DNA of 64,000 nucleotides from JAJOKK01 sp965370555 (GCA_965370555.1 CBDUVB010000002.1:96206-160205), one strand, 5' to 3'; positions 16,778-26,512 are shown, numbered from the stretch's first letter. Numbers and translations: made by a program. The notes: generated by a model not told the origin, from the sequence alone.

Positions 16778-17134
16778 GCCTCTACCGTCTACGGGTAACA
16801 CTGAGTTATTCGGAAAAGAGAAGACAAGGTCGCTCTGTGGTAATTAGAGGCGTAACGAGGAGATACTCACTTTCTACTCTGGATCGATCTTCTCAATGGT
16901 GAATGGAGAGTGTTTACCGGGTAGGCTCTCTCCTGTTGGCTGACACTTAGGTAGAGCTGAGTAAAGCCAGCTAAAAACACAAAGCTCGGTTCTCTGTTCG
17001 CGCAGTCAGCTGATTTCCAAAGGTATCCTGCGTTTCCTTGGTGATGTCTTCTCCAGGCTCAACCCACAGAACGGGGAAACCTTTGATGAAAACGAGGAAG
17101 CGCAACTTACTCTAGGAGGGTTAATGGCACAGAC
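16778..17134. other. Gene-free stretch
   Basis: I see no gene, RNA or clear terminator here. It separates the cobO operon end from the glnA promoter. Confidence 0.4.
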
Positions 17135-17668
17135 TCAGTACTCTATCCCGGGACGGGCTTGAATCCCCTTCTCAAATGGGTGCTTGACTGCGTCAATCCG
17201 GCTCACCAGATCCACGCGTTCGAGCAACGCCTCCGGAGCCCCCCGGCCGGTGAGGATCACCTCCGTCTGTGTCGCTTTCCTATCTAGTAGAGCGAGAACT
17301 TCTTGAAGCGTTGCCATACTCAGGTGAAGGACAACGTTGATCTCATCGAGGATCACAAGGTCGTAGTTCCCTGAAGCGAGGACTTCCTCTGCTCGCTCTA
17401 AGCCGTACTTGACAATTTCCCGGTCTTCATCGCTTATCGCACCGGGTTTGATAAAGTGAGAAGGACCAAACTGCTCCAACGTGAATCGCGGTATCTGTTC
17501 GAGAGCGCGAACCTCCCCGTAGGGAAAAAAATTATCCCCCCCTTTGAGAAACTGGATCATGTGAACTCTCAGCCCTTGTCCGATGGCGCGGATGCCCGCT
17601 CCGATCGCAGCTGTAGTCTTCCCTTTTCCGGTGCCGGTGTAGACCTGAACCAATCCCAGTTCATTCAT
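17135..17668 (-). CDS. cobO: Corrinoid adenosyltransferase, CobO/CobA type
   Basis: This enzyme transfers adenosyl from ATP to Co(I) corrinoids to make adenosylcobalamin precursors. The 177-residue protein has the P-loop YTGTGKGKTTA at 10-20, VHMIQFLKGG, VILDEINV and the end LTGRGAPEALLERVDLVS, all typical of CobO/BtuR. ATG at 17668 begins one base after the mutase stop, so the pair is coupled. The partner mutase should need adenosylcobalamin, and this is a good reason for the pairing. The methyltransferases elsewhere in the window use non-adenosylated corrinoid. Confidence 0.95.
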   Translation of the reverse strand: MNELGLVQVYTGTGKGKTTAAIGAGIRAIGQGLRVHMIQFLKGGDNFFPYGEVRALEQIPRFTLEQFGPSHFIKPGAISDEDREIVKYGLERAEEVLASGNYDLVILDEINVVLHLSMATLQEVLALLDRKATQTEVILTGRGAPEALLERVDLVSRIDAVKHPFEKGIQARPGIEY

Positions 17669-17669
17669 C

Positions 17670-20600
17670 CTACAGGTCTGCCTCGACCCGTTCCACCTCT
17701 AACGGCATCAGATACTTTTTAAGCATCCGAACAGCGCGTTCCGGATCTACCCTGCCATACAGCCCTCCTACTGTCGAGAGGACATAGTCGGCATCCAGGA
17801 GCACCTGCCCGTTAGGGCGCAGCACCGTGTAATCATCCTTATTAAACAGGGTTCCTCTGGCGATCAGTCTCAGGTCCTCCATCTGTTCCTGTGTGCCTTC
17901 GCGGGCTTTACCGTAGATGGTCCCGCCCACCATGAGAACGTTGGTCGGCTGAGAGAAAAAGTTAACGCCGTATTGGAGGAAGTACACATCTGTCTCGCGT
18001 ACGTGCCCGACGTTATTCTTGGTGGTAATCCGCATGACTTCGTTGGTCATGAACGCACGTACCCAGTTTTCTTCTCGGCTCTTCGGGAGTTCGTGCGGAT
18101 TGTTATGGATCCAGTTGATGTAGCTCCCAAGGTCGATCTCGTACCCCTTTCCGTCCTTTTTCAGGAACTTCCCAAAGGGATCATCGCTAGAGAGGGAGAA
18201 CTTGGAGAATCTCTTTGAGAACAGCTCGTTCAGTTCGGTCTGCATCTCCCCGCTCTGGTAACGATCGATCTCAACCAGGTTCTCCGCGTTGTACGCCATA
18301 CCGTATTTTCCTTCCACGCGGCGGTAGGCGAGCGGCATGTTCGGGGTTTTCAGAATCGTCCGCTTATTACGCTTCTCGGCAACGTCCCACGGGTATATGT
18401 AAAGAGGGTTATCCGGCACGTTGGCGTAGAAATCGGTTGTCGCTCCCCCTACATCGAGGCAGACCAAAGGTCCGATCCCTTTTTCTTTCCCATAACCGCG
18501 CACGAGTAGGTTTACGCCAAGGAAGGCCGCCCGTGGAGTGGGAATGAACGGGGCATCCATGTACTGCTCCGCTACGTCGAACCCTTTTCCGCGGATGACC
18601 ACCGTCTGGAACAGTTCACGGATCGTTTCGTTGACTGTCTCGATAGCGAATTGATTGACCTCCGGCATGATGTTGTCCACCACGCGGATATCGATCCCCT
18701 TCTCCTTGAAGATTCCCTCTATCTCGTCTGCGATATCCTGATTTCCGGCGTAGATGATGGGCACCCCGTACTTGGTATGCGTAACGTACTTCGCTGTATC
18801 GGCCAGAATTCTTGCGTTGTGCAGTTGCGTCTTGGCCTCGCCGCCCTCATCGGTTCCGCCAGCAATGAGTATGATCTCTGGTTCGTCACCTTCGTAGATC
18901 TTTCGCCCCAGCTCTTCGGTGAGCTTGCCGTAATAACGGCCGACGATCTTTGCTCCGGCGGTCAAGGCGGCGGTGTCAGCGGCGAAGCCGCTCTCAGCAT
19001 CGGTGAGTGAAACCGTGACCATCTTCAAGCCACCTTTCGCACTGGAGCAAGGGAGCTTGATGTCAAACTCGACTAATTTCTCTTCTAACGGCTTCCAGCT
19101 ACCGCTCTCTGCGATCTCTTCATCTAGACCAAGACCGTTGGCAAGGGAATGACGGATATCCTCAACGATTGTCGGAACGTAGCGCAGCTTCACCTCTTCG
19201 TCCTTGGTGTTAAAGGTGAGCACCTTGGTGAAGGTGCTGCCAAAATCGACCGCGAGGACGTTTAGGTCATCGAGTTCCTTGACCCCCACCCGACGGCGAA
19301 AGGCCTCCACCTGCGCGTCATTGACCTGCTCTTCAACTTCGGTAATGGTCGATTCTTCATCGCCGAAGGAAACATCAGGATAGAAGTACCACGGGTATTT
19401 CTCGCGGATCCGATCGACCCGCTCAAACTCGTCTTTCACAGGTTTTCCATCGAACAACTTGATCTTACACATCCCCTGGGTATTGTCGGTCTTACACCGT
19501 CCGCTCATCTCATAGCGTTTGTCGATTACCGTTACCTGCGGGGCTTGAAATAATCCAGTCTGTAGCGCGAGATCAAGTGTATCAGGGCTGATCATCTCGC
19601 AGCCCCCAGTGGGGTAGTTCGCCTCATCGATAAGGTCGAGCAGCATCGTCTCGTAGTTCACCTCACGGGACTCTTTGGGTGAGACGGCGTACTCAGAGAA
19701 GTTCTCCAGGGTTACCTTACCTCGATAGCCGCCGAGGAGTGCTAGATGGCAGATGTTGTACATAGCGCCTTGCTTTAGTTCTTCCTTGCGCGCCATCACC
19801 TTGGGATCGTTCCAGATATCCAGCTGCGGCCCCCGCAGGAACTCTTCGAAGACCTGCTTTGTGATCTCGCAGCTCTCCACGATATCCGCTGTCTTTGCCT
19901 CGTGGTGCGCCTCGGAGATGCTTACGACATGGACAATGTCTGGCTCCATAAACATCTGCCAGTACGTGGTCAACGCTAGGTGTCCCTGCGCCTTGTCGAG
20001 GTTTGGAGGGAAGCTCGATAGCCCGCCCCGTGTCTCGCGGATGATGTTGTAATCAAAGTGTTGGGTAAGCGGCTCGATCAGCTCGTAGGCGGCGCGCATC
20101 TTCGCCAGGTCATAGAGGGGGTAGATCTCAGGCGGTAGATCGAACATCAACTGCATGACGTAGTGCTTGATCCCCATCTTTAGGGCGACTACCCCGCAGA
20201 GCACGTGATCCGTCACGTACATGTCATCGGTACAGTTCCTAAGCTGCCATTGGTGGGGATCGTTGATCTCGAGTGGCTTACCGATAGATGCCCACCAGCG
20301 TATGACGTTGAAGTGCTCGACAAAACCGTCCCAGATCGACAGCGGGCCACGCCCATCTAGCTGGTTATAGTAGAAGATAGGAACTGCGGGAAACGCCATG
20401 TTAAGCGTTTCTTCAAAGATCTTCGCTGCTTCGCCTAATTCGTCTGTCCCTGAGTAGATTCTTGAAAGTGGGAAGTTGCCACGTTTGGTTGCTCCTTTAA
20501 GGGCTAAAAGATCCTCCTTGGAGGTGATGGGAGCTCCGCCCTGCCCGCGAGGGTGCTCGTTTGGATCCTCATCCCCGCGGACAAACTTGGCAAGAAAGGC

Positions 20601-21326
20601 CTGCGAAGGCTGATCAGGCGCCAATGATACAATCTCGAGACACTCGGCCTCGCTTAGTTCCTCTACACCCTTGATTGTCGGGTCGAGGGATTCAGCAGCG
20701 ATTCCGATGTGTGCGCGGATAATGGGGCGATTCTCCCGCTCGCGAACCTGCTGAATCCTTTCGAGTAACTCGTCCGACCAGCTCAGTTTCTCGCTCTTCC
20801 TCCCCGGGGTCTGCTTCGCAAACTGTTCCAGTTCTTCCATCGTGACATAGTCGTCCACGATGATCGCAAAGAAGTCTTTAAACTCTTCCTTCCCCTCATA
20901 TTCCCTGGCGAGCGCATCAAGGTCGAAGTGTCGGTTCTCGGCAGGAGAGAACCGATCCGGCTCGATCCTTTGTCCGGTCATTGCCCGCACGAGGTTGGCC
21001 GCGGGACGCGTACCGCCGAAGGCGTAGCGGATCCCACTGATCTTCGACTCTAGACCGCGCTTCACGGCCTTCTCGATCAGCTCGGAAACGATCTCATCAA
21101 CGTGCAGATCCCCCAAACGATAGGAGATGGCTACGATTTCAGGGTGTGACTCCTGAATCTTGTTGAGAAGTTCATCGATAGTGACCGCAGGCCCTAGCTT
21201 GACGGCTACATAGCTTACCCCAAGATCCTCCAACCACTCGGCGAACTTCTCCGTCCCCAGCGTGTGCACGCAGGGGTCCATCGATCCTGCCAAGACTCGC
21301 CGCTTCTTGTTAATTTGCTTGCTCAA
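17670..21326 (-). CDS. B12-dependent mutase fused to GlmL-type ATPase
   Basis: A 1,218-residue fusion. Residues 1-140 form a B12-binding domain with D17-x3-H21-x2-G24 (DPCVHTLG). About 230-650 looks like the TIM-barrel mutase domain of the glutamate mutase E kind (GRGPLSIWDGFVEHF, CTDDMYVTDHVLCG, GGCEMISPDT). From about 690 to the end is a GlmL/MutL-like ASKHA ATPase (NVLAVDFGSTFTKVLTF; LIAGGTDEGG; LVCLDVGGATTDF). GlmL proteins normally are separate and are thought to reactivate the mutase, so a one-chain mutase plus reactivator is unusual. The start is TTG at 21326 behind GGAGGGAG. CobO follows and an opine dehydrogenase-like gene precedes. The substrate is unknown; an amino or 2-methyl dicarboxylic acid is an inference from the glutamate mutase likeness. 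Confidence 0.85.
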   Translation of the reverse strand: MSKQINKKRRVLAGSMDPCVHTLGTEKFAEWLEDLGVSYVAVKLGPAVTIDELLNKIQESHPEIVAISYRLGDLHVDEIVSELIEKAVKRGLESKISGIRYAFGGTRPAANLVRAMTGQRIEPDRFSPAENRHFDLDALAREYEGKEEFKDFFAIIVDDYVTMEELEQFAKQTPGRKSEKLSWSDELLERIQQVRERENRPIIRAHIGIAAESLDPTIKGVEELSEAECLEIVSLAPDQPSQAFLAKFVRGDEDPNEHPRGQGGAPITSKEDLLALKGATKRGNFPLSRIYSGTDELGEAAKIFEETLNMAFPAVPIFYYNQLDGRGPLSIWDGFVEHFNVIRWWASIGKPLEINDPHQWQLRNCTDDMYVTDHVLCGVVALKMGIKHYVMQLMFDLPPEIYPLYDLAKMRAAYELIEPLTQHFDYNIIRETRGGLSSFPPNLDKAQGHLALTTYWQMFMEPDIVHVVSISEAHHEAKTADIVESCEITKQVFEEFLRGPQLDIWNDPKVMARKEELKQGAMYNICHLALLGGYRGKVTLENFSEYAVSPKESREVNYETMLLDLIDEANYPTGGCEMISPDTLDLALQTGLFQAPQVTVIDKRYEMSGRCKTDNTQGMCKIKLFDGKPVKDEFERVDRIREKYPWYFYPDVSFGDEESTITEVEEQVNDAQVEAFRRRVGVKELDDLNVLAVDFGSTFTKVLTFNTKDEEVKLRYVPTIVEDIRHSLANGLGLDEEIAESGSWKPLEEKLVEFDIKLPCSSAKGGLKMVTVSLTDAESGFAADTAALTAGAKIVGRYYGKLTEELGRKIYEGDEPEIILIAGGTDEGGEAKTQLHNARILADTAKYVTHTKYGVPIIYAGNQDIADEIEGIFKEKGIDIRVVDNIMPEVNQFAIETVNETIRELFQTVVIRGKGFDVAEQYMDAPFIPTPRAAFLGVNLLVRGYGKEKGIGPLVCLDVGGATTDFYANVPDNPLYIYPWDVAEKRNKRTILKTPNMPLAYRRVEGKYGMAYNAENLVEIDRYQSGEMQTELNELFSKRFSKFSLSSDDPFGKFLKKDGKGYEIDLGSYINWIHNNPHELPKSREENWVRAFMTNEVMRITTKNNVGHVRETDVYFLQYGVNFFSQPTNVLMVGGTIYGKAREGTQEQMEDLRLIARGTLFNKDDYTVLRPNGQVLLDADYVLSTVGGLYGRVDPERAVRMLKKYLMPLEVERVEADL

Positions 21327-21355
21327 TTTGCGTCTCCCTCCACGATTTTAGTTTC

Positions 21356-22543
21356 TTATCTAATCAATCTCTCTAAAGAATCGAGCGTGTACCGCTGTGG
21401 GGCGCGCGTTCCCATCACGTCACGCCCAATAAGCTCCCCATCGATGAGGTATTCCTTTCCGATCCACGCACTGGTGTTGGTGATCACCTCATCGATCATC
21501 GGAGTCCCAACCCCCACCACTAAGGCGATCCCTTTCGTTACCAGGAGGCCGAACGGAACATCTTCTGTGAGATACCGCGTCGCTATATCGACTTGATAAA
21601 CGGCATTGACCTTCTTCACGGGGGCCTTAAACGTCTGATAGCCCTGATTGGTCTGGAACTTCCTTGCTAAGCTTGAGGTGTCTGCAATTTCTTCGCCGTA
21701 TGCCTCGTCAAGCCATCGGGATAGATGAACAACACCGGGCATTTTGAGGCCAGGCAATCGTTCTTCCACTGCCTCCTTGATGGTGATCACCTCATCGCTC
21801 ATCCGGGACAGAACCTCTGCTGCTTCATCATCCACACTGGCATAAAACAACGGGACCTCATCTTCTGAAGGGAAGATCTCTCCGAGACGATTACGAAAGA
21901 CGCTGTACATGATCCCCGGATGGATCAACTGGCCGGTGTTCGCCAGGCTGAGCTCTAACATTGATTGATAAGAGATGACGTCCATACCCAATAGTGTGGA
22001 GAGGACTTCCGCCTTCTCCTCAATTTCTTTCCCCGGTAGGCAGGCAGCCCCGACCCTGTTCTTGGTTCCATGGATAGTCACCGAGTGCCCGAACTCCTCG
22101 ATACGACAGGCCCAGGGGAGCGTCTGAAAACCAACTAGGACACAGCCATTGCGGCCGGCGTTACCGAGTATGTCCCGCGCTTGGTATTCCAGACCACTGC
22201 GGGCCGGCAAAGCAGCGATGGTGCTCTCTCTTGTCAGATATGGAGCCAGTTGTGAAAGGATCGCCCCATGGGCAAACGCCGGTACGACCATGATGATAAT
22301 GGGCGAAAGCACTGCTTCTTCGGGATCCCCTGTGATGCGTATCCGGTCTGATGCTACACTGTAAACCTCCCCCGCAACTCGCACCTCAAACGAAGAGTGG
22401 GAAGAAAGTGCATTTGCAAAACGCCTTCTTTCATCTTTAAGTGGTAAATACAGTCGGATATGGGCCATCTGGTCCCTCAGAAGAAGAGTTCCAACCAGGG
22501 CGTGTGCACCGTTCCCTCCTCCGCACACAGTGATCCATCTCAT
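21356..22543 (-). CDS. Octopine/nopaline dehydrogenase-family protein
   Basis: A 395-residue NAD(P)-dependent opine dehydrogenase-like protein. The N-terminal Rossmann motif is VCGGGNGAHAL at 5-15; the middle holds the helical catalytic domain (LANTGQLIHPGIM near 205, with the family His). Relatives reduce the imine between an amino acid and a 2-oxo acid or oxidise the reverse. ATG at 22543 overlaps the upstream stop as ATGA. Sitting between a D-glutamate cyclase-like gene and a B12 mutase, it probably acts on the same amino acid pathway. I cannot name the substrate. Confidence 0.8.
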   Translation of the reverse strand: MRWITVCGGGNGAHALVGTLLLRDQMAHIRLYLPLKDERRRFANALSSHSSFEVRVAGEVYSVASDRIRITGDPEEAVLSPIIIMVVPAFAHGAILSQLAPYLTRESTIAALPARSGLEYQARDILGNAGRNGCVLVGFQTLPWACRIEEFGHSVTIHGTKNRVGAACLPGKEIEEKAEVLSTLLGMDVISYQSMLELSLANTGQLIHPGIMYSVFRNRLGEIFPSEDEVPLFYASVDDEAAEVLSRMSDEVITIKEAVEERLPGLKMPGVVHLSRWLDEAYGEEIADTSSLARKFQTNQGYQTFKAPVKKVNAVYQVDIATRYLTEDVPFGLLVTKGIALVVGVGTPMIDEVITNTSAWIGKEYLIDGELIGRDVMGTRAPQRYTLDSLERLIR

Positions 22544-23574
22544 GCTCTACTCCTTCTTAAGGCTTGGTTAACGATTGATCCCAGGATTCTAACCAGGGCA
22601 AAATGTACATCCATGGGGATACCGTCTACGCTCCCCTCAACGTACCCTGTAACTCCATCAATGAAGCCAGCATGTGCGCAACTCTCGAGAACGCGCCGTT
22701 CCACGCCCTCATCGTGGAAGACACCCCGGTCTTGCAACAGCGCGGCCAAACACGCCGCAACCCCGTAAGCCCCCCAGTTGGAGACCGCAGCAACCACTAA
22801 GGCGTCAGTAGGGAGACTGGGAGCGAACCCACCAGGAACACTTTTACCGATGCCATGAACCAGGATCTCTTCAGCCTCCTTATGAATCAATCCCATCCCG
22901 ATCTCGTTACCTCCATCTCCGATACCCAACGTGAAGATCCCGCGCTCTCGCGCTTCGATGACGAGTTGGTCAGCTTTAGCGGTTGTTTCCTTGGTTTCCT
23001 CGCCGCGACAGGAGTAGATGCCGCCGGACTCGTTCATTCCTCCTTTCTCGATAACGACGACCGCTCCAGGGGAGTAGAGCTCAAACAAGCGTTTCGCTTC
23101 GCGCTGCGCCTCAGGCAAGGAGATCGGAAATGGCAGGACGGTCGCCGCGTGGATCGGTCCCTTGGAATGACGGGTGCGGAGTACGGACTCCGGGGGCAAG
23201 ATCTTGAGCCCGGCGGAGCCGACGACCTCGCGCAAGGCGGGGACCAACTGTTCTTCGGTGAGAAGAATAGGGATTACTCCAAACGCCCGGTGGATGGTGC
23301 GCGCGAGGACGGCCGCGCCTGACGGACCGTCCGTCTCGGCGATCGTGAGATCGACCGTTGTTCGGTCCGGCCAACCGGTAGCGATGAATGCCGCGTCCTT
23401 ATTGAGCAAAGCGCGTTGCAACGCTTCGGCCGCTACTAGAACAAGCGGCCTGGAAAACAACGCGCGTGCAGCCTGATACAGCCTACCGATTACCCCTCGA
23501 CCGCCAACATCGACCGTAATCAGCCGATCGATCGCTTCGGCGCACGCAGTCAACGAACATTCCCGATCTTCCAA
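22540..23574 (-). CDS. D-glutamate cyclase-like protein (DUF4392)
   Basis: The 344-residue protein resembles the DUF4392 family, whose mitochondrial member converts D-glutamate to 5-oxo-D-proline. Visible landmarks are FIATGWPDRTTVDLTIAETDGPSGA near 60-85, AVVVIEKGGMNESG near 175 and FTLGIGDGGNEIGMG near 215, the family's Gly-rich acidic motif. The start is TTG at 23574 behind AAGGGGAAG, 12 bases after the GntR stop. It heads the structural genes of the operon, upstream of the opine dehydrogenase-like protein and mutase. A role in D- or unusual glutamate metabolism is inferred. Confidence 0.75.
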   Translation of the reverse strand: MEDRECSLTACAEAIDRLITVDVGGRGVIGRLYQAARALFSRPLVLVAAEALQRALLNKDAAFIATGWPDRTTVDLTIAETDGPSGAAVLARTIHRAFGVIPILLTEEQLVPALREVVGSAGLKILPPESVLRTRHSKGPIHAATVLPFPISLPEAQREAKRLFELYSPGAVVVIEKGGMNESGGIYSCRGEETKETTAKADQLVIEARERGIFTLGIGDGGNEIGMGLIHKEAEEILVHGIGKSVPGGFAPSLPTDALVVAAVSNWGAYGVAACLAALLQDRGVFHDEGVERRVLESCAHAGFIDGVTGYVEGSVDGIPMDVHFALVRILGSIVNQALRRSRA

Positions 23575-23585
23575 TGTCTTCCCCT

Positions 23586-24305
23586 TTACAGATAATCGCG
23601 CACTTCTTCGACCGTTTCAGAGAAGTGTTCGCGCATCTCGCGAACCGCCCAATCGGCATCCCTAGCCTTGATCGCCTGAAGAAGACGCTGGTGTCGGCTC
23701 ACATACGCCTTAATATGACCCGGATCGGTGAGGTATCGCTGAATGGATTCCTGCCATAGCTTTTTCTCCTCCGATATTAGCAGAGAGTTAAGGAGTTTCC
23801 GGAGAACAGAATTATGGGTAGCTGTGGCTACAGCAAGGTGGAACTCCCGGTTGGCCTGAAAGTAGCGGGAAAGATCGCCGTGCACTACGGCGTCCTCCAT
23901 CCTTTCCAAGGCCTGCTCCAGTCTCTCCACATCCTCGTCAGTGGCTTGTGTAGCTGCAACCTTAACGATTCCCCCCTCCAGTACGCGCCGTGCTTGCATC
24001 ACCTCAAACGGGCTTTCGCTCTCCTCGAGTACCGACATGGTATTGCTGACCATCTCGTTTGCCGGGGTGGCGCTCTTCACGTAGGTTCCGTCGCCCGGCC
24101 GGATCTCGACGATTCTGGCAATCTGTAGTGCGCTCAACGCCTCCCGAACCGGCGGTCGGCTCATGTTAAGCGTCTGTGCAATCTCCCGCTCGGAGGGGAG
24201 CTTGGTCCCCTCAGGGTAGACCTGTGAGCGGATTTGCTCTAGCACCCATTCAGCAACCAGTGTGCTCTTCTTCGGTTGATACGTCGGCCATGGACTGTTT
24301 TGCAT
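23586..24305 (-). CDS. GntR/FadR-family regulator of the mutase operon
   Basis: A 239-residue repressor-type protein: winged helix at about 12-78 (LPSEREIAQTLNMSRPPVREAL) and an all-helical FCD ligand domain with the metal-site pattern (EFHLAVATATHNSVL near 145; SRHQRLLQAI near 210). ATG at 24305 follows GGAGGGG. It is the first gene of the DUF4392-opine dehydrogenase-mutase-cobO operon. A perfect 20-base palindrome at 24327-24346 lies between the -10 box and the start codon, so autorepression is likely. The ligand is probably an acid in this pathway. Confidence 0.9.
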   Translation of the reverse strand: MQNSPWPTYQPKKSTLVAEWVLEQIRSQVYPEGTKLPSEREIAQTLNMSRPPVREALSALQIARIVEIRPGDGTYVKSATPANEMVSNTMSVLEESESPFEVMQARRVLEGGIVKVAATQATDEDVERLEQALERMEDAVVHGDLSRYFQANREFHLAVATATHNSVLRKLLNSLLISEEKKLWQESIQRYLTDPGHIKAYVSRHQRLLQAIKARDADWAVREMREHFSETVEEVRDYL

Positions 24306-24326
24306 AACTCCCCTCCTTCCGTTCTA

Positions 24327-24346
24327 CGGTATTACTGGTAATACCG
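24327..24346. promoter_or_regulatory. Palindromic operator of GntR regulator
   Basis: CGGTATTAC, two bases, GTAATACCG: a perfect inverted repeat with nine-base arms. It overlaps the predicted transcription start, one base beyond the -10 box. FadR-type regulators bind such GGTnnnACC-like sites. Confidence 0.75.
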
Positions 24347-24347
24347 A

Positions 24348-24377
24348 AGTATACTTTCTCCTTGCTCCTCCTGTCAA
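24348..24377 (-). promoter_or_regulatory. Promoter of gntR-mutase operon
   Basis: Minus strand: TTGACA (24372-24377), 18 bases, TATACT (24348-24353). Confidence 0.75.
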
Positions 24378-24545
24378 GGTAAGAAGGTCCTTTCCAACAC
24401 TGCCCTAAGTTCCAGGGCACAAGTCGAATAGCGCAAAGATGCAGTGCAGCTAGTCTCTTCCTCGCATTCAGATGTTCTTTATGAGAGGATAGAAACCCAC
24501 CTGTTGGTTGGGAAACCTGAGCAGAAACAGATTCTCTCTTAAATT

Positions 24546-24797
24546 TCATGAGAAAAGATGACACCGAACAAGGTGATCATCATCCACCAAGGTGAGGTGA
24601 GGGGCTTCCGTCTCGCATATCTTCCCCTGTTTCATAAAGCATCGGGTGTGGAAGCGACAACCATCAGGAGGATCGATAGGAGTGGGGACCGTTCCCTCGA
24701 GGATAATTCTCTTCTTTCCTTCTTTGGCTTCCACGGTCGGGACTGCCGATAGCAGCGCTTTGGTATAGGGATGTAGGGGATTCTCAAATAACTCCAT
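24546..24797 (-). pseudogene. Remnant of DppF-type ABC transporter ATPase
   Basis: Only the last 83 residues of a peptide-importer ATPase remain: MELFENPLHPYTKALLSAVP, then the Cys-rich oligopeptide tail PDGCRFHTRCF. The Walker motifs and signature are gone. Upstream of about 24810 the frame no longer resembles an ATPase and a run of nine C/G bases follows. It lies behind the D-aminoacylase gene, just where dppD and dppF would be expected in this importer operon, so the operon appears to have lost its own ATPases by deletion. Confidence 0.85.
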
Positions 24798-24887
24798 GAT
24801 TTCAGCTACTGTCAGCGGCAGGATCGGGGGGGGGCGTCCATGACCACTTGCGCATCCTCCCTCCGTGTCCAGGCGCTGTCGGCGACA

Positions 24888-26507
24888 CTACTGCTTCTTG
24901 AGAAGTTTGCCGGGGTATCTCCCAGTGTGTTCTCCTTCCTCAATTACCACATCTCCATTGACGAGTACATACTCAATCCCCTGCGGGAACCGACAGGGTT
25001 GTTGAAAAGTTGCCTGATCTACCACAGTCTGGGGATCGAAGATTACGATGTCCGCGACTTGCCCCTCGGCGATCATTCCTCGATCTTTCAGTCCAAGTCG
25101 ACTCGCTGGGAGGCTGGTCATTTTTCGAATCGCCTCGTTCAAGCCCAGGATACCCTTTTCTCTGACGTAGCGACCGAGAACGCGTGGGAAGGCTCCGTAG
25201 TACCGTGGATGAGGATGAAGGTGTGCATAGTGTCCCTGGGGGGAGACAGCCTTGCCGTCGGAGGAGATCATCGTGGCAGGATGCTTCATGATGACCTCTA
25301 CATCCTCTTCCGACATCGCTGGCACCACCACCTTGACGCTTCCCTCTTGAGTGGTCAACAACTTAAGAATGGCATCGACAGGCTCTCTCTGCCACGTGGT
25401 TGCAAGCTCTCCAATTGTCTTGCCGACGTATTCTAGATCGTTCTTCACTTCGGTCACAATGATCTTTTCGATCTCGATTTCTTCCAGAGGCGATCTCCAG
25501 GTCTCTGTCCCGCGCAACATGGCCTGCTTCAGCGAGTCGCTGAATTGCTTGTTGCGTAGACGACTTAATACCTGATCGACACCTCGGGCACGCCACGCAG
25601 GTGGAATGGCATCGATCAGTCCTGAACCATACGCCGTGTAGGGATATTGATCCCAATGGACATCCACTCCCTCAGCGCGTGCCCTATCAAGACGAGCGAG
25701 CAGGTCCGCAGCCCGGCCCCAGTTGCTTTTCCCCTCGAGTTTCAGGTGGGAAATCTGGAGGGAGACCCTGCTTCGATGTGCGATATCGATGACCTCGTCT
25801 ACCGCAGCGAAGAGTCTCTGCCCTTCATCTCGCATGTGTACTGCCCAGATCGCGTTGTGTTCCCGGACGACCCTGCATAGCTCAATGAGTTCTTCGCGCT
25901 TGAAATGGGATTCTGGGACGTAGTACAACCCGCTTGACAGGCCCCATACGCCGGCGCGAAGTTCCTCGTTCAAGAGCTCTTTGATTCCCACCAGGTCTTG
26001 CGACGTTAGCGTGACATTCGTACCCGCATTGGCAATCCGTAGAGGGACCCCGCCTACCAAGGGAATCAGATTAGAGGAGACGCCTTTCTCGACAAGATCG
26101 TTCAAATAGGCCATTTGAGAAGGCCAGTTCCAAGCTTCTTTGTCCGCGGCCGTTATGGTGAAGTTGCTCGTCTCGAACTGGCGAAGCAGGGCAGCCTTAT
26201 GTCTTGCCCGCACTGGCGCGCTGGTAACGCCGCACTGTCCTACAACTTCCGTAGTTACTCCCTGGCGAATCTTGCTTTCCGCGTGCGAATCGAAGAACAG
26301 ACTAAGATCAGAATGGGAGTGAATATCGATGAACCCTGGAGCGATCACTAGGCCGGTGGCATCTATCTCGTTTCGTCCCGTACCACTCAAGTCCCTAACA
26401 ATTAAGGATATTGCCCCATCTGCAATTGCAATATCAGCTGCAAATGAAGGTGCGCCCGTGCCATTGACTATACTGCCATTTCGTATTATGCAATCAACCA
26501 TGGGCAC
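24888..26507 (-). CDS. N-acyl-D-amino-acid deacylase (D-aminoacylase family)
   Basis: This amidohydrolase removes the acyl group from N-acyl-D-amino acids. The 539-residue protein has the metal-binding DIHSHSD (His 63 and 65), the family Cys in VVGQCGVTSAP (Cys 92), LQISHLKLEGK near 235 and the late metal-site segment MISSDGKAVSP near 415. GTG at 26507 is the longest start; ATG at 26501 is equally possible. It directly follows dppC of a peptide-type importer, so the importer probably brings in its substrate. With alanine racemase across the divergent regulator, this suggests growth on D-amino acid conjugates such as wall fragments. Confidence 0.9.
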   Translation of the reverse strand: MPMVDCIIRNGSIVNGTGAPSFAADIAIADGAISLIVRDLSGTGRNEIDATGLVIAPGFIDIHSHSDLSLFFDSHAESKIRQGVTTEVVGQCGVTSAPVRARHKAALLRQFETSNFTITAADKEAWNWPSQMAYLNDLVEKGVSSNLIPLVGGVPLRIANAGTNVTLTSQDLVGIKELLNEELRAGVWGLSSGLYYVPESHFKREELIELCRVVREHNAIWAVHMRDEGQRLFAAVDEVIDIAHRSRVSLQISHLKLEGKSNWGRAADLLARLDRARAEGVDVHWDQYPYTAYGSGLIDAIPPAWRARGVDQVLSRLRNKQFSDSLKQAMLRGTETWRSPLEEIEIEKIIVTEVKNDLEYVGKTIGELATTWQREPVDAILKLLTTQEGSVKVVVPAMSEEDVEVIMKHPATMISSDGKAVSPQGHYAHLHPHPRYYGAFPRVLGRYVREKGILGLNEAIRKMTSLPASRLGLKDRGMIAEGQVADIVIFDPQTVVDQATFQQPCRFPQGIEYVLVNGDVVIEEGEHTGRYPGKLLKKQ

Positions 26508-26512
26508 CCCAT

